The notes beneath the pieces were generated by a model. It saw only the letters and a list, made by a program, of their open reading frames with translations. It did no database searches and was not told the DNA's origin. Shown in pieces: positions 8,607 through 16,744 of a DNA stretch of 64,000 bases; the first letter of the stretch is position 1; every line of letters starts with the position of its first letter. A program made the translations under genes and the position numbers. The DNA comes from Sphingomonadales bacterium (lineage in GTDB: Bacteria; Pseudomonadota; Alphaproteobacteria; Sphingomonadales; Sphingomonadaceae). Where the stretch lies: contig JAIXWO010000010.1 in assembly GCA_027491235.1 (NCBI GenBank), forward strand, positions 124,001-188,000. Direction: 5' to 3'.

Positions 8607-8666
8607 CGTTCGTGTCGAGCGAAGTCGAGACACCGTCCCTCGACTTCGCTCGGGACAAGCGGAACG
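8607..8666. repeat. REP-like palindrome between convergent genes
   Basis: Two inverted units (GTGTCGAGCGAAGTCGAGAC and CCCTCGACTTCGCTCGGGAC) are flanked by CGTTC and GGAACG. This is the same family as the elements at 20345, 24336, 39501 and 56957. It fills the gap between the convergent csgG-like and hydrolase genes and could act as a two-way terminator. Confidence 0.75.
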
Positions 8667-8669
8667 TGG

Positions 8670-9587
8670 CTACCCCCCGTTGCGGTCCAGCCAGTCAGCG
8701 AGGATCGCATTGACCTTTTCCGGCGCTTCCTGCTGCACCCAGTGGGAGACGCCGGGGAGGCGGTGGAGCTCCAGCTGCGGCACCCATTGCTCCGTCCCCA
8801 CGGTGCAGCCGATGCCGAGCGCGCTGTCTTCCTCACCCCAGACCATCAGCGTGGGGATGTCGATACGGCCATCGCCAAGATCGAGCGTGTCCCGGTGCCG
8901 TAACAGCGCACGGTAGTAATTGATCATCCCCGTCAACGCGCCGGGGCGGGAGGCGGCGGCGGCATAGACATCGAGCACGTCCTTGCCAAAGCGGCTCTTG
9001 TCGACGGCCATGTTGTAGAACGCCCCGCGGATCGCCTGAGCACCGTCCTTACCGAACACGCGCTCGGGCAGGCCGGGCAGTTGGAAGAAGAAAATATACC
9101 AGCTTTTCCGCAGTTGAGAGAGGGTCCGCGCCTCGCGCATGCCGACCATCGGGTGCGGCACATTCATGATGACGAGCTTGGTCAGCGGGCGGACCTTGGC
9201 GATGGCAAAGGCCCAGGCGATGATCGCGCCCCAATCATGCGCGACGAGCATCACCTCATCGACCGGATGTTCAGCCGCCGCCAGATCGATGAGGGCGCCA
9301 ACGTCGGCGGTGAGGTGATCCAGCGCGTAAGACCGTACACCCTGCGGCCTGTCCGACGCACCATAACCTCTTGAGTTTGCAGCCCACACCCGCCAGCCGC
9401 GCGCGGCGAGCAGCGGCATCTGGAACCGCCAGCTATAGTTGAGTTCGGGAAAACCGTGGAGGCAAAGCGCCAGCCGCCGCGCCGTCGGATCGCCCGCTTC
9501 GGCCAGCTCAAAGCGCAACCCGTTCGCCTCTACAAAGCGCTGGCGGATGCCGGAGTTGGGCTCTGGCGTCCAGGTAAAGTCGGTCAT
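8670..9587 (-). CDS. Alpha/beta-fold hydrolase, epoxide-hydrolase-like
   Basis: This 305-residue cytoplasmic protein has the epoxide hydrolase layout. The oxyanion-hole motif LCLHGFPELNYSWR lies near residues 41-54 and GYGASDRP follows. The nucleophile elbow is VAHDWGA, with Asp in the nucleophile position as in epoxide hydrolases and haloalkane dehalogenases rather than Ser. The distal catalytic histidine is in GVSHWVQQEAP, and an acidic residue lies in VWGEEDSALG. A cap domain lies between. The HGFPE plus HDWG combination favours soluble epoxide hydrolase over dehalogenase. The substrate is unknown. The neighbours give no pathway hint. Confidence 0.88.
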   Translation of the reverse strand: MTDFTWTPEPNSGIRQRFVEANGLRFELAEAGDPTARRLALCLHGFPELNYSWRFQMPLLAARGWRVWAANSRGYGASDRPQGVRSYALDHLTADVGALIDLAAAEHPVDEVMLVAHDWGAIIAWAFAIAKVRPLTKLVIMNVPHPMVGMREARTLSQLRKSWYIFFFQLPGLPERVFGKDGAQAIRGAFYNMAVDKSRFGKDVLDVYAAAASRPGALTGMINYYRALLRHRDTLDLGDGRIDIPTLMVWGEEDSALGIGCTVGTEQWVPQLELHRLPGVSHWVQQEAPEKVNAILADWLDRNGG

Positions 9588-9731
9588 TCCATCGATCCCC
9601 GCATAACTATCCCGCCGTTTCAGCGCATTGGCGATGGCAAGTCCAGCCGGACCTAAACTTTGGCGGATCTGCGCCGTTTATAGCCTGATGACCCTGCGGT
9701 GGGCAGGCGGGACGAGGGAAGGAGCCGGACC

Positions 9732-10826
9732 ATGCACAGGCTGATGCAATCGCTGCGTCGCACGGGCGTGGCGCTGGTGTGGGCCGCAGGTCTGATCCTC
9801 ACCAGCCTGTCGACCGCAGCGTATGCCCAAAATTGCACCGCCCCCGTCAACCTGACGTCCAACGGATCCTTTGACAGCGGGCTGACCGGTTACACCAATA
9901 CGGGCAACTGGCTGTTCAACCAGACGCTTGATCCCGGCACTTATGGCACGATCTACAATTCGCGCGCGGCGGTGCAGAACCCGTCTGCCGCGCCCTCAGG
10001 GCAGGATGCCAGCGCCTATCCGGCCGCAACGACATCGGCCTTTGTCATCAATGAAGAAGATGCCGCCAATGATACGCTGGCCATCGGCGCGCGGGCGGGC
10101 ACGCACGTCCCCTATTTTACCGGTGAGTTCCACATCTGGTTTGATATGGGCTGGCGGCAGGCGGGCGGCAGCTCAAACACCGCAGGCACCCTCACCGTGC
10201 GCGTCAACGGCACCATTTACATGACGATCACCACCGTGGCGGGCAATGGCGCGGGCAATGCGACCGCCACGCTTTCCAACGGCGCGCGGCTTGGCGCCAA
10301 CACGCCCTCCACCTATCCCAACAGCAGCGCGGTCGGCGCGTTGAGCTCCTGGACGACCATCCACCTGATCGTGCCCTACACATCAGGCGCGACCCCGACG
10401 ATGAGCTTTGCCATGTCCGGCGGGGGCGGCATCTCCGATGACTTTGCGCTCGACCGGATCTACGCCCCGCTCTGCCCCGTCACGTCGATTTCGGTCGGCA
10501 AATCGAGCAGCGTCATCTCTGACCCCGTCAACGGCACCACCAACCCAAAGATGATCCCCGGCGCCACCATCCGCTATTGCATCACGGTGACCAACCCGGC
10601 GAGCAACCCGACTGCGACCTCCGTCAACCTGTCAGACCCGCTGGGCGGCCTTCCCGCCACCTATGTCACCGGCAGCCTGCGGATCAACGGCACCGCCAGC
10701 GGCAGCACCTGTAATGCCGATGGCAGCGGCGGCGGCAACTTTTCCGGCAACACCGTGTCCGCCACCCTCTCCAACATCCCCGCCGGCACCACCCGCACCA
10801 CCTACTTTGATGTTATTGTGAATTAG
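9732..10826 (+). CDS. Exported protein with C-terminal DUF11-like domain
   Basis: The start at 9732 is chosen because GGAAGGAG precedes this ATG at good spacing. An in-frame ATG at 9699 would add 11 residues ahead of the signal sequence. The 364-residue product has a signal peptide ending in STAAYAQ. Then comes a beta-rich region with a lectin/jelly-roll-like feel (SNGSFDSGLTGYTNTGNWLF ... FHIWFDMGW) and a DUF11-type module near the end (IRYCITVTNPASNPTATSV, LSDPLGGLPATY). DUF11 domains are repeats common in secreted surface proteins. No sorting tail follows the module, so it is probably secreted or loosely attached. Function is unknown. Confidence 0.75.
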   Translation: MHRLMQSLRRTGVALVWAAGLILTSLSTAAYAQNCTAPVNLTSNGSFDSGLTGYTNTGNWLFNQTLDPGTYGTIYNSRAAVQNPSAAPSGQDASAYPAATTSAFVINEEDAANDTLAIGARAGTHVPYFTGEFHIWFDMGWRQAGGSSNTAGTLTVRVNGTIYMTITTVAGNGAGNATATLSNGARLGANTPSTYPNSSAVGALSSWTTIHLIVPYTSGATPTMSFAMSGGGGISDDFALDRIYAPLCPVTSISVGKSSSVISDPVNGTTNPKMIPGATIRYCITVTNPASNPTATSVNLSDPLGGLPATYVTGSLRINGTASGSTCNADGSGGGNFSGNTVSATLSNIPAGTTRTTYFDVIVN

Positions 10827-11044
10827 CAGGGGCTTAGCCGTAGGAAAAACCGCGCCGCGCCGACTCGACGCTTTTGCGCGCCTTTGGCGGCCCCGAAGAT
10901 TTGGAAGTGGAGGAAGTTGAGGGCATCGCGCCCTGCAAAACCGTTCGCCTGTGTAGGACAATGAGACCTTCAGACAAGCAAAGCGGGCGCGCATCCACCA
11001 ACATGGGCGGAAGACTGGCACAAAAGGGGGGCTGTAGGAAAGGG

Positions 11045-11240
11045 AGAAATGGGGGGCTTCTCGGTTCTCCCCATCGACTTGCGATGGGGATGAAGCGCGC
11101 AGCCGGTTCGGGGAACCGGCGAGCAATGGAATGGCAGGGCGCGAAGCGGACTGACAGAGGGGCCATGCTCTAAGCGAGGTGCCACGCCCCTCCACCACGC
11201 TACGCGCGGTCCCCCTCCCCATCGCAAGTCGATAGGGAGG
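11045..11240. repeat. Composite inverted repeat element (BIME-like)
   Basis: Two near-identical palindromic units face each other. The unit around 11067-11092 contains CCCCATCGACTTGCGATGGGG, interrupted only by its own loop. The unit around 11213-11240 is its reverse complement with one or two changes. Each unit is itself a hairpin (CCCCATCG/CGATGGGG). The right end also carries CCCCTCCACCA ... GGTCCCCCTCCCC, shared with the element at 49978-50116. The whole 10827-11300 interval has no gene I can support, and the frames in it look like repeat-derived sequence. Confidence 0.65.
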
Positions 11241-11300
11241 ATCTGGAAAATGGCGGTGAACCCAACCCCACTTTACCCGTCAGCAGCTCCCAATCTCCGC

Positions 11301-11534
11301 TCAGCGGTCATACAACGGCCCATCGTTCGCTTTCGGCCTTCCGACCCCATTGCCCAGCAGTCGTTTCACAAGAGATTCCAGTTCGCGCGCGCGTTTGCTT
11401 TTCCGGTGGCCCAGCTCCGCCAGAACGAGCTGCAATTCATCCACCTGCCCACCAGATTGCGATACGAGCTTTTCAAGGTCTGGGACCGTCGCCTGACCTA
11501 GGGGCCTTCCAGCTTCTCCACCGCTGCGCTTCAT
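11301..11534 (-). CDS. Hypothetical 77-residue protein downstream of the R-M enzyme
   Basis: The start is set at the ATG at 11534, preceded by GGGGAGGTGAG on the minus strand. The longer frame would overlap the end of the restriction-modification gene. The product is basic and largely helical, with a central DLEKLVSQSGGQVDELQLVL and LGHRKSKRARELESLVKRLL. No family is recognised. It begins 13 bases after the restriction-modification gene ends and so is probably co-transcribed with it. That placement makes a helper or regulatory role possible, but nothing in the sequence proves it. Confidence 0.55.
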   Translation of the reverse strand: MKRSGGEAGRPLGQATVPDLEKLVSQSGGQVDELQLVLAELGHRKSKRARELESLVKRLLGNGVGRPKANDGPLYDR

Positions 11535-11547
11535 GGTCTCACCTCCC

Positions 11548-14500
11548 CTACGCCGCCATTTCCTGATCACCTGCCACGTCGAGCGGTAGATCAATCTCCT
11601 TCATGATCCGGTCCGTCTCCCCGAGGATTTTGATGATCTTCTGGTAGTGGCGGATGTCATCCCAGCTCAATTGGCGGCCCTTGCGGTCCTTGAGCCATTT
11701 CTGTGCGGGCTGGTATCCGCCGATGTGAAACTCCCATGCCGTCTGGGACACACCGGCAAAGAATTGACTGGCGCTGATCCAGACCTTTCCGTCTTCAAGG
11801 CGGGGCTTATCCACCACGCTGTCGCCTTCGCCTTCAAACGGGAAAGGCGTGTCGCCAATGGCGGCGTCCTCCATCAGGTGCAGACGTCGCAGCGCCTCAC
11901 CCTGTTCGCTGATCCGGCGGAAGATGTCGGGCGATGGCGGATAAGGGACGCGGGGAAAGTCGTCCTTCAAAAGCTCGCGATAAGTTTCGCGATAGACGGG
12001 CGCATGGAGCACGCCATAGATATAGTCGAATACCTTCACCTCATCGGGACGAGCATCGCCGGTTGCGGTGCGGAAGGCATCGGTGCCATCCGGTGCGACA
12101 AGCGGCCCATTCAAACCGCCACGTGCACGAAACTCTGCAAAAATCTTGGGGTCAAAGTTTACTTGGATGGTCGGGTCAAGGGTTGCTTCAAACGGATACA
12201 AGTAAAGTGGGAATGTGAATGCATTATTTCCCGTTTTAGGTGACAATAAAATAGCTTCCGTAATTTCTTTTACGGACAATGCGTGGGCGAAATCTTCGCC
12301 TTTCGTCATTCGTGACGTAGCAATCCCAAGGTTCGGGCCGGCGACGAAATGCTTCGTCATTCGTTCGCGGCGGTGCACCGCCACGTGCTGATCGTAGACC
12401 GTAAAACGCGAGTCAAAAGGTCGGTAGGTCACAGACCGCACGTCTGACAGCCAACTGTTTGAAGAGAGGGCGACCTTCGCCTTTCCGTAGTTCCATTGGT
12501 CTTGGCTGCACAATCGGAACCGTTGACGAGCATCTTGTTCACTTTGCGAATCCAGCAAGAACTGGATCTTATCTACGGCCTCTGCATTGCTCCAAGAAAT
12601 GGCAAACTGGTCATGAGTGGTCACTAGACCGGGAGCAGGAGCGCCGTTGGGCGAAAAAATTGCGGGTAGAGAAGGATAATTCTCATATACACTCGACTGA
12701 TCTTGATCGGTAGGCGAAAAGCTGAACTTTGGCGCAAAGGGCGCAAACTGGCGCCAAGACAGCTTAGAAAGCTCACCGTCCCAAAGTTGCTCATACTTTG
12801 CTGACCTGCTCCCCCATAAGTCCATATGATGGACTTCGGCCAAAGCGACATCGGGGCCGCTTGAACGACGCTTGATGCCCAAAACAATTGCAACGCCCTG
12901 CATAATGTCAAAGACGTTTTTGTCTGCGGTGCCGTCTGGCGCCGCCTCCTTCTTGTTCGCGTTGCCATGGAGATCCAAGATGTAAATTTTACCGAATGTC
13001 CGCATAAGATGCCATCGCATGGCGCGAAGCGTCGGGTCGTTTAAGTATCCATGACTAGTGATAAAACCAATTACCCCCTCACCATTTCGTTCAATCATGT
13101 GCTCCGCAAAACGAATAAATTTGTGCTCATCTTTGTTTATCCACTTTGGGTTCTTCTCCTTCAGCTTTCCCGAGCCGTCAGGCTCTTTCTTGTAGGCGTC
13201 CATCAGGCTCGTTATCCAAGCCCCTTTGTTTTTACTTTCGCCCGAATAGGGCGGGTTCCCAATTACGCACATGATCGGTTGATCACGCTTAATGGTGTTG
13301 GCGCCTTTCGCCTCCTCGCTCACCCAACGGGCGAACTGCAGCGTTTGCTCAACGCGCTCCCCTTCATCGAGCGAGTTGGTCAGATAAACGGACAGACGTG
13401 GCGGGGTTCCAGAGGGCTTATAACCCATTTCCCTGAACATCATGTCCAGCTTCATGTGGCACATGGCATAGCTTGCCATCAGCAATTCAAAGCCGTGGAG
13501 GCGGGGAATAAGGTCTTGCTCGACATAGCTTGACCATTGGCCCGGTGCGATGCCCTTTACCCTGCCGGACACCAGCTTGATGACTTCGGCAAGGAAGGTG
13601 CCGGTGCCCGTTGCAGGGTCCAGCACCTGAACACGGTGGACATCCTTTTTGATGATGACGGGCTTTCCCTTCTCGGTCTGCCCCGTGTCCCAATCTACTG
13701 TGACCTTGCTCGTATCTGCCAGACCGTCCGCCAGCCCGAATTCCGTTTTCAGAACATCATCGACGGCACGGACGATGAAGTTGACGACCGGTTCCGGCGT
13801 GTACCAGACTCCACGGGCCTTTCGCTTGGCGGGGTTATATTCACCGAGGAATGTCTCATAGAAATGGATAAAGGGATCATTGCGGGCGGTAAATTTACCG
13901 AAATCCTTCAACAGATCGTGCAGCGATGTGGCTTTGAAAATGTCGCACAGGTCATCGACCATGCGGACGAGGCGATCATCAAGGAATGGTCCGGCGATAT
14001 ACACGAACAGATTCCGCAGGAACGGGTTTGATTTTGGCAGCAGTTCCAGCGCCTCGGCTCTGCTGAACGTGTTTTGCGTCGTGTCGTGGAGGCGCGCGGC
14101 GAACAGGCCATAGGCGATCGTTTCGGCATAAATGTCTGCAAATTCGCCGACTGTGATGTCGTGGATCAGGCTCGCCTGAAACCCATCATATTGGTCGGTC
14201 AGCTCAGTGGATTTGCTCGCATCAATATCCGCCTGCAACGCACGGCCCATGATGTCCTTGATGATCGCGGCCTTGCCCGCCATCATTCCTGCCAACTGCT
14301 TCGCCGTCGTGATGCTGACCGGCGTTTGCGCCGCAAAATCCTGCAACAGCCGTTCCAGAACCCCAAAATTGTCGGGCCGTTCAGTGATCCCCATCAGGAT
14401 GTCTGCGATGGTGACGAAGGAATAGGTTTCCCCGTCGCGGATGAATTCAAAGTCTAACCCGTTGGTGTAGATCAGATTGGGCAGGCCCTTAGCGTAGCGG

Positions 14501-14772
14501 CTCTTCTGATCCTTGCTGTAATCGCCGGTGGCGAATTTCCGGACGTCTTTCGCGATGTCCTTCGCTTCGCACCAGCCAATCGAAATGCCGTTGCGCACAA
14601 ACACAAAATCCGGCGCGCCGACATCAATCAGCCGCTTCGGCTCATTGATAACGGTCAAAGATGGGTCAATGGACGTGAAAAGTTCTGCAAGTGCTGGGCG
14701 GAAACTATGCTCTGTTGTGTGGCCGCTCTTATAAAGGTCGCGGATTTTGTTGACGTAGCCCTGAATATCCAC
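11548..14772 (-). CDS. Single-chain type IIG-like restriction-modification enzyme
   Basis: This 1074-residue protein starts with GTG. The N-terminus has a PD-(D/E)XK-type nuclease pattern: Asp55 in GAPDF and Glu69-x-Lys71 in GWCEAKD. A helical connector follows, then an adenine-N6 methyltransferase core with motif I DPATGTGTF near 385-393 and motif IV NPPYSG near 506-511. The C-terminal half resembles the target-recognition part of type ISP enzymes (FDYIYGVLHAPVYRETY, FPRVPYP). No helicase motifs (Walker A GxGKT, DEAD) are present, so it is not a full type I or type ISP translocating enzyme. Nuclease, methylase and specificity in one chain is the type IIG plan. Bases near 12190-13250 look lower in GC than the flanks, which fits a mobile defence gene. 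Recognition sequence is unknown. Confidence 0.85.
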   Translation of the reverse strand: MDIQGYVNKIRDLYKSGHTTEHSFRPALAELFTSIDPSLTVINEPKRLIDVGAPDFVFVRNGISIGWCEAKDIAKDVRKFATGDYSKDQKSRYAKGLPNLIYTNGLDFEFIRDGETYSFVTIADILMGITERPDNFGVLERLLQDFAAQTPVSITTAKQLAGMMAGKAAIIKDIMGRALQADIDASKSTELTDQYDGFQASLIHDITVGEFADIYAETIAYGLFAARLHDTTQNTFSRAEALELLPKSNPFLRNLFVYIAGPFLDDRLVRMVDDLCDIFKATSLHDLLKDFGKFTARNDPFIHFYETFLGEYNPAKRKARGVWYTPEPVVNFIVRAVDDVLKTEFGLADGLADTSKVTVDWDTGQTEKGKPVIIKKDVHRVQVLDPATGTGTFLAEVIKLVSGRVKGIAPGQWSSYVEQDLIPRLHGFELLMASYAMCHMKLDMMFREMGYKPSGTPPRLSVYLTNSLDEGERVEQTLQFARWVSEEAKGANTIKRDQPIMCVIGNPPYSGESKNKGAWITSLMDAYKKEPDGSGKLKEKNPKWINKDEHKFIRFAEHMIERNGEGVIGFITSHGYLNDPTLRAMRWHLMRTFGKIYILDLHGNANKKEAAPDGTADKNVFDIMQGVAIVLGIKRRSSGPDVALAEVHHMDLWGSRSAKYEQLWDGELSKLSWRQFAPFAPKFSFSPTDQDQSSVYENYPSLPAIFSPNGAPAPGLVTTHDQFAISWSNAEAVDKIQFLLDSQSEQDARQRFRLCSQDQWNYGKAKVALSSNSWLSDVRSVTYRPFDSRFTVYDQHVAVHRRERMTKHFVAGPNLGIATSRMTKGEDFAHALSVKEITEAILLSPKTGNNAFTFPLYLYPFEATLDPTIQVNFDPKIFAEFRARGGLNGPLVAPDGTDAFRTATGDARPDEVKVFDYIYGVLHAPVYRETYRELLKDDFPRVPYPPSPDIFRRISEQGEALRRLHLMEDAAIGDTPFPFEGEGDSVVDKPRLEDGKVWISASQFFAGVSQTAWEFHIGGYQPAQKWLKDRKGRQLSWDDIRHYQKIIKILGETDRIMKEIDLPLDVAGDQEMAA

Positions 14773-14832
14773 CGACGCACACTCCCCAACTGGAGCGTCC
14801 GTAATGATGCCACTTTAAATGATAATCAAACC

Positions 14833-14845
14833 ATATTGGCAATAT
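14833..14845. promoter_or_regulatory. 13-base palindrome upstream of the R-M gene
   Basis: ATATTGGCAATAT (6+1+6) lies about 60 bases upstream of the GTG start of the restriction-modification gene, in a short AT-rich patch that presumably contains its promoter. It might be a controller or repressor site, but no C-protein gene was recognised nearby. This is inference from position only. Confidence 0.3.
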
Positions 14846-14872
14846 ACTGTACTTGGGCACAACTCTGCCCGC

Positions 14873-15418
14873 CTACCCCATCATCCCCCGCACCGCCGCC
14901 AGTGCACTTGGCACCCGCGCCGCGCCCTGCCCGCGCACCATGGCATAGGGCAGGCCGCGGCGGTCGAGTTCGGCGAGGGCCTTGTCCATAAACGTCCGGC
15001 GGATGTCGGCTTGCCCGAAATAGCGGACGCCATCTTCCACCCAGGGCAGATCAATATCGGGGACGAGGTAAAGCGCTGCTGTGTGCGTCAGCTGCGCAAA
15101 GGCGGGGTCTTGCCCGCCGTGCAGCATCTCTGCCCAGACGGCGGTCATCACGGCATCGGTATCACAAATCACCCAGCGCCGCCCGGCCGCCTCTGCCCGC
15201 GCGATGGCGGCGGTGATGCGGCGTTCCTGTTCGGCCGCGATCATCACCAGATCCGCCATGCTGGTGTAGCTGCCATTGGCCTCACACCATTCCCGCCCAT
15301 ATTCGCCGACAACCTCCACCGCGCCGGTCGCGTCGGCCAGATGCTGCGACAAAGCGGCGGCGAGGACCGTCTTGCCCGTGCTTTCCGGGCCGTGGAGGCA
15401 GATCGTGCGGACGGTCAT
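14873..15418 (-). CDS. NadR-like ribosylnicotinamide kinase (P-loop)
   Basis: This 181-residue protein begins with a P-loop, ICLHGPESTGKTVLA (GPESTGKT), which is the form found in the C-terminal kinase domain of NadR. Further NadR-type features are EYGREWCE, ICDTDAVMTAVW and LYLVPDIDLPWVEDGVR with YFGQADIRR. The N-terminal regulatory and adenylyltransferase domains of E. coli NadR are absent, so this is a stand-alone kinase domain. It follows pnuC by 10 bases, which supports phosphorylation of imported nicotinamide riboside to NMN. That reaction would trap the substrate in the cytoplasm. General annotation pipelines may call it only an AAA-family ATPase. Confidence 0.85.
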   Translation of the reverse strand: MTVRTICLHGPESTGKTVLAAALSQHLADATGAVEVVGEYGREWCEANGSYTSMADLVMIAAEQERRITAAIARAEAAGRRWVICDTDAVMTAVWAEMLHGGQDPAFAQLTHTAALYLVPDIDLPWVEDGVRYFGQADIRRTFMDKALAELDRRGLPYAMVRGQGAARVPSALAAVRGMMG

Positions 15419-15428
15419 GCGGTGAAGG

Positions 15429-16010
15429 TCATGCGGATGCGGCGTGGGCGCGCTGGCGGGCCTCTGCGCGGCGCCATTCGATCAGGCCCCAAACGGCCAT
15501 GCCGAGGAAGATCACATAGAGGCCAGTGAACACGTAGAGCTGCTTGTGCCAATAGAGGCCGATGGACAGGATGTTGACGACGATCCACCAGTGCCAGTTG
15601 TTGATGTAACGCCGCGTCATCAGGATTTGTGCAGCGATGCTCAGCATGGCGACGCTTGCATCCCACCAGGGGTTGGTCGCATCGGTATTGAGCGCCATGA
15701 ACAGGCCCCAGCCATAGGTGGCCGCCATCGCAAGCGTGATCCAGAGGAGCTGCCCGACCGCGCCGAGCCGGTCCACAATGATCTCGCCTGCCGCGCCCCG
15801 GTTGCGCGCCCACAGCACCCAGCCCAGGATGTTGACGAGGAAGAAGAAGACCTGAAGCCCGGCATCGGAATAGAGCTTCGCCTCCCACAGGACGACACCG
15901 GTGAGGGAAACCATGACGAGCGCTGCGGGGAAGTTCCACACGCTGCGCCGCACGATCAGCAGGATATTGGCAACGCCGAACAGCGCAGCAAGGGCTTCCA
16001 GCCAGCTCAT
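15429..16010 (-). CDS. pnuC: Nicotinamide riboside transporter PnuC
   Basis: This 193-residue protein has about seven membrane segments and family landmarks: VWNFPAALVMVSLTGVVLW near the N-terminus, the LQVFFFLVNILGWVLW helix, and NNWHWWIVVNILSIGLYW with ITN/W-type substrate-site residues toward the C-terminus. PnuC proteins are facilitated-diffusion vitamin transporters of the SWEET-like fold. Uptake is driven by phosphorylation inside the cell, consistent with the NadR-like kinase gene directly downstream. A HAD phosphatase gene lies only 4 bases upstream. No riboswitch-like sequence is recognisable in the short upstream spaces. Confidence 0.92.
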   Translation of the reverse strand: MSWLEALAALFGVANILLIVRRSVWNFPAALVMVSLTGVVLWEAKLYSDAGLQVFFFLVNILGWVLWARNRGAAGEIIVDRLGAVGQLLWITLAMAATYGWGLFMALNTDATNPWWDASVAMLSIAAQILMTRRYINNWHWWIVVNILSIGLYWHKQLYVFTGLYVIFLGMAVWGLIEWRRAEARQRAHAASA

Positions 16011-16014
16011 GCAG

Positions 16015-16662
16015 TTACAGGGACAGCCCTGTCATCGCAGAGAGATCCGCCAGCGCCTGTTCCTCACCCGTCACCTTGATGGCGCGCATGCCAAGGGCGG
16101 CGGCGGGTTTGCAGTTGATGCCCAGATCATCAAGGTAGATGCACCGCTCCGGCGCGACGGACAGCGCCTCACACATCATCGTGTAGATGCGCGGATCAGG
16201 CTTGCGGATGCCGGCCTTTGAGCTTTCGATGATATGGTCAAACCGCGTCATCACGTCAGCAACGGCGGCGGCCTTCTTCTCGGAGGTGGACATGCCCGCA
16301 CCCTTACCGGCGGGGACGTTGTTGGTGATGCAGCCGACCTTATGGCCCGCGGCCTTGATGGTATCGAGAGCGGCCACCATGCGCGGGCGGATATCGCCGG
16401 ACAGGAGGGCGAGCACCTCATTCCCGCGGATTGCATGCCCGATGCGCGCGGCTTCTTCCGCAAACATCGTATCGAAGGTCGCGGCGTCAATTTCCGCCCG
16501 CTCAAACAGCGCCCAGGCGTTCGAATCGGGGTCTGCCGCGTTGATCCGGCGGATGGTATCGCGCGGAAAACCGCGATCTGCCTCATATCGGTTAAAGGCC
16601 TCAAACGGCGATGACGTTACGACACCGCCGAAATCCCAGATGACTGCTTCTAATTGGCTCAT
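16015..16662 (-). CDS. HAD-IA family hydrolase
   Basis: The start is placed at the ATG at 16662 (MSQLEAVIWDFGGV). The longer frame adds 71 residues without family similarity and overlaps the divergent gene's upstream region. The 215-residue product has the HAD motifs: I is IWDFGGV, with only the first Asp of DxD and Gly in the +2 place as seen in several HAD-IA subgroups; II is CITNN; III is the Lys in SSKAGIRKPDPRIY; IV is YLDDLGIN. It is the first gene of a probable operon with pnuC (4-base gap) and the NadR-like kinase. A phosphatase role in nucleotide salvage is possible but unproven. Confidence 0.85.
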   Translation of the reverse strand: MSQLEAVIWDFGGVVTSSPFEAFNRYEADRGFPRDTIRRINAADPDSNAWALFERAEIDAATFDTMFAEEAARIGHAIRGNEVLALLSGDIRPRMVAALDTIKAAGHKVGCITNNVPAGKGAGMSTSEKKAAAVADVMTRFDHIIESSKAGIRKPDPRIYTMMCEALSVAPERCIYLDDLGINCKPAAALGMRAIKVTGEEQALADLSAMTGLSL

Positions 16663-16744
16663 GTTGATGCGCTTACGCAAAGGCGTGCCCCCTTGCAAAC
16701 ACCTCTGATTGCTGATTGAAACCGCGCAAGAGGAATAGGGGAGA

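Noticed and set aside
10834-11173. Overlapping frames on both strands between the exported protein and the R-M region
   Set aside because: They run through palindromic repeat sequence and have no initiation signal. The basic, Ser/Pro/Arg-rich translation looks like repeat sequence read through.
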